NCBI GenBank assembly: GCA_964351995.1
Contig: CAYGQE010000014.1
Location: 1 to 64,000 of the forward strand
Length of the DNA: 64,000 nucleotides
Direction of reading: 5' to 3'
Source of the DNA: SZUA-35 sp964351995
GTDB lineage: Bacteria; Actinomycetota; Acidimicrobiia; Acidimicrobiales; SZUA-35
Position numbers and translations under genes: made by a program. Positions 35,296 through 44,434 of this stretch are shown here, one piece after another. The first letter of the stretch is position 1. Each line of letters begins with the position of its first letter. The notes beneath the pieces are model-generated. The model was not told where the DNA came from. It saw only the letters and a list, made by a program, of their open reading frames with translations, and did no database searches.

Positions 35296-35343
35296 TCGTC
35301 TCCACAGTCTCGAAGCCACGGGAAGCCGTGGCATCATCGGTGG

Positions 35344-36510
35344 ATGCAGCTGAGCACTCGGGCCACCTCGGTGGCCGTCTCTCCCATCGGTGACGCCAAG
35401 GCGTGGCTTGCGCATCGGACCAGCGATCGTCCTTTGCTCGACCTGTCCCAGGCTGCGCCCAACTATCCGACGGCGCCAGCGATTGCGGCACGCATTGCCG
35501 AAGTTGCCGCAAGCAACGACGGCGGAGCGTACGCCCCGCCCATGGGGATTCCGGCGTTGAAGGAAGCGTTCGCCGAACGGCTGCGCTCAGACACCGGCAG
35601 CTCGGTGACCGCTGCCCAGGTACTGCCAACAGCCGGCTGCAACCAGGCGTTCTGCGTCGCCGTGTCGGTGTTGGCCGACCCCGGCGACGAGATCATTGTC
35701 CCACTTCCCTACTACTTCAACCACACGATGTGGCTCGACGCAGAAGGCATCGTCCCCCGCTTTCTCGAGCCAGATGCCGACTTCGTGCCGACTCCAAGTG
35801 AGGCCGACCGCCTCATCAACGATCGCACCCGCGCCATCGTGTTGGTGACACCGGGCAACCCCACCGGCGTCGCGTTCTCTCCCGCTGTGATCAACGAGTT
35901 CGCGGCGCTTGCGAACCGACGAGGCGTTGCGCTGATCATCGACGAGACCTACCGCAACTTCCGAGACACGTCGGCACCGGCCCATCAGGCGATGGTCAGT
36001 GACGACTGGGGCGACACCGTGATCGGTCTCCACTCCTTTTCGAAAGATCTCGCCATTCCCGGCTACCGGGTGGGTGCCATCGTCGCCGGCGAAGCATTCC
36101 TCGAACAGGCATCGAAGCTGCTGGACTGTGTCGCCATCTGCGCTCCGCGGATCAGCCAGGAAGCAGCCGTCAGTGGCTTGTTGGAGGCCGACGCATGGCG
36201 TCAGGCCCAAGCCGAGCGAATCGCAGCCAACCTCGCCGTGTTCCGAGCCAAGATGGCCACGCAGCCCGGCGGTTTCGAACTCGGCGCCTCAGGCGCATTC
36301 TTCGGATGGGTTCGTCACCCGTTTGCGGCGATGTCCAGTGCCGACGTGGTCAAGCACCTCGTCCTCGACCACGACGTGCTCGTGATTCCAGGCACGGCGT
36401 TCATGCCAACCGACGAGCGGTGGCTGCGGTTCAGCTTCGCCAACCTGGAGGCAGCAGAACTCGACGACCTTGCCAGCCGGCTCGTCGAATGTGGTGCATC
36501 ACTTGGGTGA
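35344..36510 (+). CDS. Class I/II PLP aminotransferase
   Basis: The 388-residue protein has the fold type I pattern: YAPPMGIPALKEAFAERL, VTPGNPTGVAFS, the cofactor aspartate and tyrosine in IIDETYRNF, the PLP lysine in HSFSKDLAIPGYRVG, and a C-terminal RFSFAN with the substrate arginine. The substrate cannot be read. It follows the serA-DUF1015 pair by 48 bases and could provide the transamination of phosphohydroxypyruvate, but this is a guess. It is convergent with rsmB, six bases apart. Confidence 0.87.
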   Translation: MQLSTRATSVAVSPIGDAKAWLAHRTSDRPLLDLSQAAPNYPTAPAIAARIAEVAASNDGGAYAPPMGIPALKEAFAERLRSDTGSSVTAAQVLPTAGCNQAFCVAVSVLADPGDEIIVPLPYYFNHTMWLDAEGIVPRFLEPDADFVPTPSEADRLINDRTRAIVLVTPGNPTGVAFSPAVINEFAALANRRGVALIIDETYRNFRDTSAPAHQAMVSDDWGDTVIGLHSFSKDLAIPGYRVGAIVAGEAFLEQASKLLDCVAICAPRISQEAAVSGLLEADAWRQAQAERIAANLAVFRAKMATQPGGFELGASGAFFGWVRHPFAAMSSADVVKHLVLDHDVLVIPGTAFMPTDERWLRFSFANLEAAELDDLASRLVECGASLG

Positions 36511-36516
36511 TCGGGA

Positions 36517-37638
36517 TCAGTTGCGGATGAGATGGAACCACGACATGCCGTCGCTCGCCACTGGCAGCAAACGTTGAACCCCGGCGCCCTCGACCGTCAC
36601 ACCAGCGTCGTTGGCAACGGCAGCCAAGACGTCAGATGACTCGGCGTTGAGCAAGGTACACACGCTGTAGGTGAGTCGGCCGCCTGGCTTCAGGGTGGCC
36701 AAGCCGGCTCGCACCAGATCGACCTGCAGCGCAGCGAGTCGCTCGGGTGCTGCTTTGTCGATGCGCCAACGAGCGTCAGGGCGGCGGCGCAAACTACCGA
36801 GCCCGCTACACGGTGCATCGATCAAGACTCGGTCAACTGAACCGGGCCGCACCGGTGGGAACAGACCATCAGAAACGATGGGGGTGACTCGAGATCCCAA
36901 CTGCTCGACGTTCTCGGCGATCAGCTCGACTCGATGGCGGGCCAGGTCACCGGCAAGCACCACCGCACCAGCCGCAGCGAGCCCTGTCGCCTTGCCCCCA
37001 GGAGCTGCACACAGGTCCAGCACGACATCGCCCGGCTCGACATCCATGGCCGCAACGATCTTCTGCGACGCCGTGTCTTGGACATAGCCATCATTTCTGA
37101 CTTCCGCCGTGGCTGACTCATTCATGGCTTCCAACGACACCGCCGCGTCGTGCTCACCCAGATCTGCAGCCAAGCGGTCGACAATCCAGTTGGGATAGCT
37201 GAGCCGAGTGGATTCGTCCGGCCACTGCACGTCGCTGTCGGCGACCCGACGCAGCACGGCGTTGACGACCTTCTTGCCCGGCCCCTTGACGGCGCCGACC
37301 GTCGCCGACACCGCTGCGTGCCTGGGCGTGTCGAGATAGTGGAGTTGGTAGGCACCGATCCTCAGTGCGGCCCGAACTTGCGGCTCGATCTTCGACAGCA
37401 CAAAACGCTGGGTGAGGAAGTCGCACGCTCGCATCATGCGCGTCGTGCCGTAGACCAGCTCGGTCACGAACGCTCGGTCGCGCTCTGCGAGGTCGCTTCG
37501 ATCGAGCATCGGCGGCAGCACGAGGTTTGCGTATGCCTCGTCGCGATCGATGCGAACCATGGCCTCGATCGCCAAACGGCGAGATGCAACTCCGGGATCA
37601 GCGGCCAAGGAATGCTCCAGTTTCGATGCGGCTGCCAT
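36517..37638 (-). CDS. rsmB: 16S rRNA cytosine-5 methyltransferase RsmB-type
   Basis: Transfers a methyl group from SAM to a cytosine of 16S rRNA (C967 in E. coli). The 373-residue protein has an N-terminal NusB-like RNA-binding domain (about 20-140) and a catalytic domain with LDLCAAPGGKATG (SAM), DAPCSGLG and YSVCTL, which supplies the catalytic cysteine. The chosen ATG (MAAASKLEH) overlaps the end of fmt by 41 bases; a shorter start is possible. It follows fmt and def, the usual cluster. Confidence 0.92.
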   Translation of the reverse strand: MAAASKLEHSLAADPGVASRRLAIEAMVRIDRDEAYANLVLPPMLDRSDLAERDRAFVTELVYGTTRMMRACDFLTQRFVLSKIEPQVRAALRIGAYQLHYLDTPRHAAVSATVGAVKGPGKKVVNAVLRRVADSDVQWPDESTRLSYPNWIVDRLAADLGEHDAAVSLEAMNESATAEVRNDGYVQDTASQKIVAAMDVEPGDVVLDLCAAPGGKATGLAAAGAVVLAGDLARHRVELIAENVEQLGSRVTPIVSDGLFPPVRPGSVDRVLIDAPCSGLGSLRRRPDARWRIDKAAPERLAALQVDLVRAGLATLKPGGRLTYSVCTLLNAESSDVLAAVANDAGVTVEGAGVQRLLPVASDGMSWFHLIRN

Positions 37639-38491
37639 TGGCCCAATCCCTGGCACCCATGCGGGCTTTGCCTTCGGGTTGGACCGTGACGAGCTCGAGC
37701 GCTCCCTGGCCGCAGCCGACAACGACCGAAGCCTTGTCGACGGCGAGTTGGCCGGGGGAAAGGTCGTGCCGATCAGTGATGACGTTGGCATCCCAGATCC
37801 GGAACCGCGCACCCTCGAACGTCGTCCATGCCCGTCCGAGACGAATCACCCGGTCGACCGAGACCGCTGGATCATCGAGGTCGAGGTGCAACTCTTCTGG
37901 TTGGATCTTTCTTGCGTAGACGGGCTCACCTCTTTGTGGTTCCGCCTCGCCGAGACCTTCGGTGAGTGCGGCTACCAGCATCGACGCACCGATGTCGACC
38001 AGGTCTGACCGCAACCCTTCGAGCGTGTCGGTGGCTTCGATTGGTCGCTCCACTCGGCGATACACGCCACCGGTGTCCAGCCCCTCCTCCAATGCCATCA
38101 AGCACACGCCGGTGGCCTCGTCACCCTCGAGCAACGCACGTTCGACCGGCGCGGCGCCCCGCCAGCGAGGCAACAGCGAAAAGTGCAGGTTGACCATGTC
38201 GAGGTGAGCCAGCAGCGCAGGACCGATGATGTGTCCATACGCGACCACGACACCGAGGTCGACGTCGAGGTCGAGGTCGAGGAGGTCCTCTACGCGGTCG
38301 CTCACTTCCAGTCCGAGTTCGAGCGCTGCCGCCTTGACCGGCGTGGGATGCAATGTGGAGCCTCGACCCCGTCGCTTGTCTGGCCCGCTGATGACCAACG
38401 GCACCTCGAAGCCAGCAGCGACCAGCGCCTGCAGCGGAGCAACCGCAACATCGGGTGTACCGAGGTACGCAATGCGCTCGATTGTCGTCAT
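37598..38491 (-). CDS. fmt: Methionyl-tRNA formyltransferase
   Basis: Formylates initiator Met-tRNA. The 297-residue protein shows the folate-enzyme motif HFSLLPRWRGAAPV and the N-terminal IAYLGTPDVAV opening typical of Fmt. The C-terminal OB-like domain follows from about residue 205. I chose the ATG giving MTTIERIAYLGTP. It lies 13 bases after def and overlaps rsmB, so def-fmt-rsmB is one unit: the formyl group is added by Fmt and removed by Def. Confidence 0.95.
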   Translation of the reverse strand: MTTIERIAYLGTPDVAVAPLQALVAAGFEVPLVISGPDKRRGRGSTLHPTPVKAAALELGLEVSDRVEDLLDLDLDVDLGVVVAYGHIIGPALLAHLDMVNLHFSLLPRWRGAAPVERALLEGDEATGVCLMALEEGLDTGGVYRRVERPIEATDTLEGLRSDLVDIGASMLVAALTEGLGEAEPQRGEPVYARKIQPEELHLDLDDPAVSVDRVIRLGRAWTTFEGARFRIWDANVITDRHDLSPGQLAVDKASVVVGCGQGALELVTVQPEGKARMGARDWANGSRIETGAFLGR

Positions 38492-38504
38492 GTCGGCGGC
38501 CGAG

Positions 38505-39095
38505 TCAAGGAAGCACGAGTCCGCCGCCGTTGCTGGGCAACGTGAGATCGGACCCAACAGCATCATGGTCGTCGTCCTTGGACGGCGGACGCTTCATCGA
38601 CCCGTGGTCGAGGAGACGTTCCCGAAGCGTCTTCATGGCCTGCTTTCTGGTGTCGTCGTCGAGGTGATCGATCAGCAAGACGCCGTCGAGATGATCGAGC
38701 TCGTGCTGGATCAGCCGGCTGAGCAACTCATCGGCCTCGAGGGTGACCTCGTTGCCTTGGAGATCGAAGCCCGTGACGTGGATCTCCTTCGGGCGGAGGA
38801 TCTCCCACGACAAGCCGGGCACCGAGAGGCAACCTTCCTCGAAGTACCACTCGCCAGAAGACTCTTCGACGACCGGGTTGATGATGGCTTCCGGCCCAGC
38901 TCCTACGTCGTAGACGAAGAAGCGCTTCTGGACTCCGATCTGCGGTGCGGCGAGTCCAATGCCTGGCTCGGCGTACATCGTGGCCAACATGTCCTCGGAC
39001 AGGCGAACGAGTTTGCTGTCGATGTCGGTGACATCCGTTGCCACCTGGCGGAGGACTGGATCACCGATCACGCGGACGTCATAGGGGGCAGACAT
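38505..39095 (-). CDS. def: Peptide deformylase
   Basis: Metal hydrolase that removes the formyl group from new proteins. The 196-residue protein has all three motifs: GIGLAAPQIG (45-54), EEGCLSVP (86-93) with the metal-binding cysteine, and QHELDH (130-135). An acidic and basic tail of about 35 residues follows the catalytic core. The ATG at 39095 is the start. The long open frame upstream overlaps a divergent gene and is not used. The priA gene, usually its neighbour, lies 3.6 kb away. Confidence 0.96.
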   Translation of the reverse strand: MSAPYDVRVIGDPVLRQVATDVTDIDSKLVRLSEDMLATMYAEPGIGLAAPQIGVQKRFFVYDVGAGPEAIINPVVEESSGEWYFEEGCLSVPGLSWEILRPKEIHVTGFDLQGNEVTLEADELLSRLIQHELDHLDGVLLIDHLDDDTRKQAMKTLRERLLDHGSMKRPPSKDDDHDAVGSDLTLPSNGGGLVLP

Positions 39096-39122
39096 GGTCG
39101 GCAAGGCTAGCGTTCGACGCCT

Positions 39123-39740
39123 GTGACTCAGTATTTCGACTCCGAGCCGACGGTCACGTCGTCTGAACGCACCGTCGACCTCGTGCTGCCCGACGTTCAG
39201 GCCACGCTGACCACAGATCGCGGGGTGTTCAGCGCCGATCACGTCGACACTGGATCCAAGCTGTTGCTGCTTGACGGTCCGCCCGCTGTCACCACCGACC
39301 GGGTCATCGTCGATGTCGGCTGCGGTTACGGACCAATCGCGTACACGCTTGCGGCCCGCAATCCCGCAGCGACGGTCTACGCCGTCGACGTCAACCAGCG
39401 GGCCCGTGATCTCTGCGCCCGCAACACCACCGCCCTGGGCAACGTCGTGGTCGCTGCGCCCGACGATGTGCCAATCGATCTCGTCATCGACCGAATCTGG
39501 TCGAATCCACCGATCCGAGTTGGCAAGAAGGTTCTGCACGAACTCATGGATCGCTGGCTTGGTCAGCTGGGACCTGATGGATCCGCCCACCTCGTTGTGC
39601 AAAAGCACCTGGGCGCCGACAGCTTGCATTCGTGGCTCGAACGCTCGGGTTGGCAGGTCGAACGCCGGTCTTCGAAGAAGGCGTTCCGACTGCTTGACAT
39701 CACTCGAGCTGACATCAACAGAACTGACGTGCCCCGATGA
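39123..39740 (+). CDS. RsmC-like class I methyltransferase
   Basis: SAM-dependent methyltransferase, likely acting on guanine in rRNA. The 205-residue protein has VIVDVGCGYGPIA for SAM binding and WSNPPIRVGKKV, the NPPI catalytic motif of N2-guanine methyltransferases, and is about the size of the catalytic half of RsmC. The start is a GTG only 28 bases from the divergent def, so the mRNA may be leaderless. Its stop overlaps the next gene by four bases. Confidence 0.87.
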   Translation: MTQYFDSEPTVTSSERTVDLVLPDVQATLTTDRGVFSADHVDTGSKLLLLDGPPAVTTDRVIVDVGCGYGPIAYTLAARNPAATVYAVDVNQRARDLCARNTTALGNVVVAAPDDVPIDLVIDRIWSNPPIRVGKKVLHELMDRWLGQLGPDGSAHLVVQKHLGADSLHSWLERSGWQVERRSSKKAFRLLDITRADINRTDVPR

Positions 39741-40270
39741 GCAATCCCAAGTCCCTCACACCCACCGAACTCAAGCGCCTGCATCGCACCTGGCGCCGCA
39801 ACACCGAATTGCAGGTCGGTCTGATCCTGGACGGCGTCCAGAGCCCGTACAACGTCGGATCGCTGTATCGGTCGGCCGCGGCCTACAAGTGCCAGGACAT
39901 GTGGCTCGTGCCTCCAACGCCAGACCCGACCCACACCAAGGTCGCCAAGACGGCGCTGGGGTGCGAACGGCTCGTGGCTTGGAAAACCGCTCCCAGCGGT
40001 GTCGAAGCGGTCGCAGCAGCCAAGGCCGCTGGTTACCTCACCGTCGCCGTCGAACTGACCGGTGATGCTGCGCCGCTCTTCCAAATCGACCTCGGACCGG
40101 CGGTGTGTCTGGTGCTGGGCCACGAAGAACGCGGCGTCCACAAGCAGACGCTTGCTGAGGTCGACCACATTGCTTTCCTTCCTCAGCTCGGCAAGGTCGG
40201 CTCACTCAACGTGGCTCAGGCCGGCACCGTCGCACTGTACGAAACCGCACGTCAGCGCTGGATGGCCTGA
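39737..40270 (+). CDS. TrmH/SpoU-family RNA methyltransferase
   Basis: Ribose 2'-O-methyltransferase, probably of tRNA or rRNA. The 177-residue protein shows the SpoU knot motifs: LDGVQSPYNVGSLYRSA, LVLGHEERGV and LPQLGKVGSLNVAQA. It has little besides the knot domain. It is coupled to the upstream RsmC-like gene (ATGA). Its stop is directly next to the end of the convergent amt-chemoreceptor gene, with no bases between. Confidence 0.9.
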   Translation: MSNPKSLTPTELKRLHRTWRRNTELQVGLILDGVQSPYNVGSLYRSAAAYKCQDMWLVPPTPDPTHTKVAKTALGCERLVAWKTAPSGVEAVAAAKAAGYLTVAVELTGDAAPLFQIDLGPAVCLVLGHEERGVHKQTLAEVDHIAFLPQLGKVGSLNVAQAGTVALYETARQRWMA

Positions 40271-42601
40271 TCAGTCCCCACCCGTTCGGAGATAGGCCAG
40301 CCGCTCATCCAGACCGTGGGCTTCATCGGAAACTTCTTGTTCGACAGACCTGAGCTGATGCACCAGGTCGCGAGTTCGGTCGGTGACGACTCCAATGGTG
40401 CCGAGCGCACTGTTTGCGGCGGTCATTTCAACGTCGAGATCCGCTGCTCGCCTCACCATCGATTCCCCCAGCGTGGCGAAGTCATCTCGGGTCTGGACCG
40501 ACCGTTGGGCCTCCGATGACGCCACTGCTTCGAGTTCTCTGATTTCCAATGCCGTTCGCTCTGACAGGATCACCGCTTCCTTGACCACACCGTCGGACAC
40601 CTCGACCGCTTGCGTCGATGCGTCCTGCACTCGAGCCACTGCGGCTTCGATGTCGCGCAAGGACTCGAGGGTGCCCATGGCCAAGTCATTCACCTCGTTG
40701 GCCACGATCGAGAACGATCGGCCGGCATCTCCCGCCCTTGCTGCCTCGATGGACGCATTCAATGCCAGCACACGCGTGGAGTCGGCGACGTCACGGACCA
40801 CTTCGACGATCCGGTCGATGTCGGCGGCCGCAAGATCGATGGCCCGAACCGCCGTGAGCAACCGCTCGCCTCCGTCTCGAACAGTCTCCGCAGTCTTCTC
40901 TGCGCCCGACCGGGCGGTGTCAGCTGTGCTGCGGGAGGCATCAAGCCGATAGCTCAACTGTTCCAACGCTCCATTTGTGTGGGCGCTGAGCTTGGACACC
41001 TCCTGTGTGAGATCAACGACGTGTGCCCTCACGGCATCGAAGCTCGTCGTGCCGGAGTCGACTGCAGCAAGCTGCTCTTCGACCCCCTGGTCCAGCTTTC
41101 TGCCCAGCGTCTCGAGCGAACCAACCGAATGCCGAAGTTCTGCAGCGGACCCATTGATCGAGCGCACCGTGCGTCGCAGGTTCCCGACCATGCCCCGGAA
41201 TGCAAGACCGAACGAGTCTTGCTCCGAGCGAGGCACGACGTCGACATCGAGCCGCCCTTCGGCAATCGATTGAGCGACAGCTGCCGTGGTTCGTAGCTGC
41301 TCGGTCAGGTCGTTGTAGTGGCCGGCGATCTCGCCGACTTCGGTGAACGGTTCAGATTCAAGTGGCTCTCCGATTTCGCCCGTTCTCGCTTGGCGTTGCA
41401 ACTGCTCGACAAGATCGAACAACGCCGTCGATGATCGATGCTCAGCGGCATTGAGTCCCTCGGCCTCGTGCGCTGCTGTGACTCGCAGCGGAGAGAAGAA
41501 CGCAATCACTTTCAAGCCAAGCCAACAGCTCGACACGACGAAGAGCGACGTCGCCCCGATGCCGAGCGCTTGTGTTCCGACCTGGTCGATACGGGACAGA
41601 TCGGTTCCGAGCACTTCTGGACGCCCGAAGAGTCCAACAGCAAGTGTTCCCCACGATCCAGCCATCAGATGGACAGGAACGGCACCGACGGCATCGTCGA
41701 TGCCACGCCGCTCCAGCCATCCTTCGCCCCAGAACGCAATCGCTCCGCCGACTCCACCGGTGATGACCGCCCAGCCCGTAGGTAGTGCGTGCGCGCCGGC
41801 GGTGACGGCGACAAGGCCACCGAGCAGCCCGTTGAGCGGCGCCGTCGGAGCGATGTATCCCTTTCGAACCGTGCTGAGCACGAGCGCTACGGCCATGCCC
41901 GCCGAGCCGCCGAACAAGGTGATGACCACAACACCAGGAACCGTGTCATCGAACGCAAGAACCGAACCCCCGTTGAAGCCGATCCAGCCAAAGGCCAGCA
42001 CAATTCCGCCAAACATCGCCATTGGTAGATTCGATGGCGTGATCGGACGCGCCGTTCCGTCCTCGGCGAATCGACCGAGGCGGGGTCCGATGGCGGCACA
42101 CGCAACCAGCGCCGCCCACCCACCAGTGGCGTGCACCACTGTCGATCCCGCGAAGTCGACGAAGCCGCGCGCAGCAAGCCAACCTCCGCCCCACACCCAA
42201 TGGCCCACGACGGGATACACGAAAGCCATCAGCAAGACGATGCCCAGATAGGCACTGAACCTGGTTCGTTCAGCAATGGCTCCAGAGATGATCGTCACCG
42301 TCGTTCCGGCGAAGACCGCCTGGAAGATGAAGAACGCTGCCACATCCGGCCCAGCCGCTCCGACGTCGAATCCGAAGCTGCTCGAGCCGAAGAGCGACGA
42401 CACGCTCGAACCAAACATCAGTCCGTATCCGACGATCCAGAACAGCAAGATCGAAAAACCCAGATCGACGATGTTCTTGACGGCGACGTTGATCGAGTTC
42501 TTCGCACGGGTGAGACCCGCCTCGAGAAACAAGAAACCGGCCTGCATCAAGAGAACGAGCGCTGTGCTGAACAGCACCCACAACACATCAATGGACTGCA
42601 T
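40271..42601 (-). CDS. Ammonium transporter fused to a chemoreceptor signalling domain
   Basis: A 776-residue membrane protein that probably senses ammonium and signals to a CheA-type kinase. Residues 1-375 form an Amt domain with the key channel residues kept: Phe97 and Phe209 (gate), Asp149, and the twin histidines His157 and His311. A HAMP-like stretch (about 430-485) links to a methyl-accepting signalling coiled coil (about 490-770) whose tip reads RDVADSTRVLALNASIEAAR. I chose the ATG giving MQSIDVLWV, with GAGG five bases before it. No che gene is in the window. It stands where actinobacteria normally have priA followed by def. Confidence 0.93.
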   Translation of the reverse strand: MQSIDVLWVLFSTALVLLMQAGFLFLEAGLTRAKNSINVAVKNIVDLGFSILLFWIVGYGLMFGSSVSSLFGSSSFGFDVGAAGPDVAAFFIFQAVFAGTTVTIISGAIAERTRFSAYLGIVLLMAFVYPVVGHWVWGGGWLAARGFVDFAGSTVVHATGGWAALVACAAIGPRLGRFAEDGTARPITPSNLPMAMFGGIVLAFGWIGFNGGSVLAFDDTVPGVVVITLFGGSAGMAVALVLSTVRKGYIAPTAPLNGLLGGLVAVTAGAHALPTGWAVITGGVGGAIAFWGEGWLERRGIDDAVGAVPVHLMAGSWGTLAVGLFGRPEVLGTDLSRIDQVGTQALGIGATSLFVVSSCWLGLKVIAFFSPLRVTAAHEAEGLNAAEHRSSTALFDLVEQLQRQARTGEIGEPLESEPFTEVGEIAGHYNDLTEQLRTTAAVAQSIAEGRLDVDVVPRSEQDSFGLAFRGMVGNLRRTVRSINGSAAELRHSVGSLETLGRKLDQGVEEQLAAVDSGTTSFDAVRAHVVDLTQEVSKLSAHTNGALEQLSYRLDASRSTADTARSGAEKTAETVRDGGERLLTAVRAIDLAAADIDRIVEVVRDVADSTRVLALNASIEAARAGDAGRSFSIVANEVNDLAMGTLESLRDIEAAVARVQDASTQAVEVSDGVVKEAVILSERTALEIRELEAVASSEAQRSVQTRDDFATLGESMVRRAADLDVEMTAANSALGTIGVVTDRTRDLVHQLRSVEQEVSDEAHGLDERLAYLRTGGD

Positions 42602-42666
42602 ATCGACCTCTCCGAGAGCACGTGAACGTCTGGGAAGTTTCGGAGCGCTCTGATCGAGTGTGAGGG

Positions 42667-44394
42667 TCAAACTCGCGGTGGGTCGACGGCAACACGGAGA
42701 CGACCCTTCGGCCGCTTCGCTGCAGCCAGAACGTCTGCGAGCTCCTCGGGCGAGGATGAGCGAAGCAGATAGCGGCCGTCTGGTCTCGGTCCGAGTACAT
42801 CGACATCGCCCCGGTCCATCAGTGGCTCGACGAACGCCGATGCAACAGCACCGGAGATCTCGGCCATCGCCGTGACCGGCGGCCAGCGGGCAGCGGTTCT
42901 GATCTCGGACTCATCGGTCGAGAATGCCGCCGGGTGCGACTGCACTGCGGCCCGAACCACCCGATGCTGCGGCGTTCTCGTCTGCAGGAGCACAGTGCCG
43001 TCGGCCCCAACCAGGCGGGCAGCCCTGGCCACAAGCGCCATGGCCTGCTCGGCGGCCCGATAGCGGGGAGCCAACAGCTCCTGGTCGAAATCCAGGAAGA
43101 CGACGGCGTCGGCGTCACCACCACTGTGCAATGCCGCTTCGGTCCCCACCACGATGCGCGCTCGGTCTGTACGGGCGTCCGGCTCAGCAGCAGCATTCAG
43201 AGCAGCACTGAGGTCGAGCACCGGGGCGCCGGCCAACGCCTCCAACTCTTCGGCGGCCCTCGTCACCCCAAGGCGCAAACGACGCAGTTTCGAGCTCGTA
43301 CACACCGCACAGATCAGGGGACGCTCTTCTCCCGTCACATCACTACGCAGAAGCCCATCGACCTCGGACATCATGAACTCGCCGTCCTCGGTCCGCACGA
43401 GCTCGCCGCACGTCCCACATGCCAGCATCTTGGCTCTGCCCTTGCGATTGAGGACGCAGATGACTCGTCGATCCGAACGAACGAGATCGACCAATGCGGG
43501 GCTGAACAGACCGGCACGCTTCGGATCCTCCTCGCGACGATCAGCCACTCGAACCAACGGCCAGCCCCTTCGCTCCTCCGACCGAGATGGTTCGATGACT
43601 CGGTGAGCGGCCGCCAGCGCAGCCAACGACGGCACGGGCGACACGAGGACACAGGGCACTCCCGCCCGCCTCGCCCGTTCGATGGCGACATCTCGGGCAT
43701 GCCAGGTGGGGTTCCGCTCGTCCTGCAAACTCTCGTCGTGTTCGTCGAGCACGAGCACCGCCGACAACGATCGAACGCGGGCCCAGATACCCGAGCGCGC
43801 ACCGATCACCGAGCCAGCGGTCGCAGCTTGGGCGAAATCGCGCCCGGCCAAGTAGACACGAGCTCCAGACGAACGCAGCCTTGCACCGTGGTGGCGCGCA
43901 TCGCCCACGGTCGGCGCAACAATCACGGCGTCGCCCAATCGCGCCGCAGCAAGGACATAGTCGGCCAGATCCTCGTTGGGTGGTGTTCGCACAACGGTCA
44001 CGCCGGCTTGGTTGAACGCCTCGAGCGCACGAACCGATGGCTCCGGCAGTGCAGGGTCAGCGCCATCGGGTGGTCGGGGTAAGCCCTCAACCATGCGATC
44101 AGGCGATGCTGAGACCAGCACCGACGCCAAGCGCCCGCTCCAACGATGGGCGGCCCAGCGAGCCAAGTCGATGACTTCAGCCGACGGGCCCACAGATGAC
44201 ACCTTCGCCAGCGGGCGCAACGCGACCCCAGGAGGGGCGTCAACATCAACAGCGACGACCCAGCCGGCAACGCGGCGACCGTTCAGTTCGATCCGGACCA
44301 GAGACCCGACAGCGACCGTGCCGGCCCATCGGGCCGGCACGGTGTAGTCGAACATCTTGTCGATACCCGACACGTCGGGAACGACACGAACCAC
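42667..44394 (-). CDS. priA: PriA-like primosomal protein, Walker A absent
   Basis: Related to the replication-restart helicase PriA. The 575-residue product starts VVRVVPDVSG and has FDYTVP, the 3'BD domain opening. VLDEHDESLQDE and HARDVAIERA correspond to the DEEH box region, and the zinc cysteines survive in CGTCGEL and CAVC. The position where the GSGKT loop should be reads TPPNEDLA, so ATP hydrolysis is unlikely. This is known for actinobacterial PriA. The start is uncertain: GTG at 44394 (chosen) or TTG at 44448 overlapping metK. Confidence 0.88.
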   Translation of the reverse strand: MVRVVPDVSGIDKMFDYTVPARWAGTVAVGSLVRIELNGRRVAGWVVAVDVDAPPGVALRPLAKVSSVGPSAEVIDLARWAAHRWSGRLASVLVSASPDRMVEGLPRPPDGADPALPEPSVRALEAFNQAGVTVVRTPPNEDLADYVLAAARLGDAVIVAPTVGDARHHGARLRSSGARVYLAGRDFAQAATAGSVIGARSGIWARVRSLSAVLVLDEHDESLQDERNPTWHARDVAIERARRAGVPCVLVSPVPSLAALAAAHRVIEPSRSEERRGWPLVRVADRREEDPKRAGLFSPALVDLVRSDRRVICVLNRKGRAKMLACGTCGELVRTEDGEFMMSEVDGLLRSDVTGEERPLICAVCTSSKLRRLRLGVTRAAEELEALAGAPVLDLSAALNAAAEPDARTDRARIVVGTEAALHSGGDADAVVFLDFDQELLAPRYRAAEQAMALVARAARLVGADGTVLLQTRTPQHRVVRAAVQSHPAAFSTDESEIRTAARWPPVTAMAEISGAVASAFVEPLMDRGDVDVLGPRPDGRYLLRSSSPEELADVLAAAKRPKGRLRVAVDPPRV

Positions 44395-44434
44395 CCGCTC
44401 AGATGGCGGGGGCTCAGGAATGAGCGAGGTTTGT

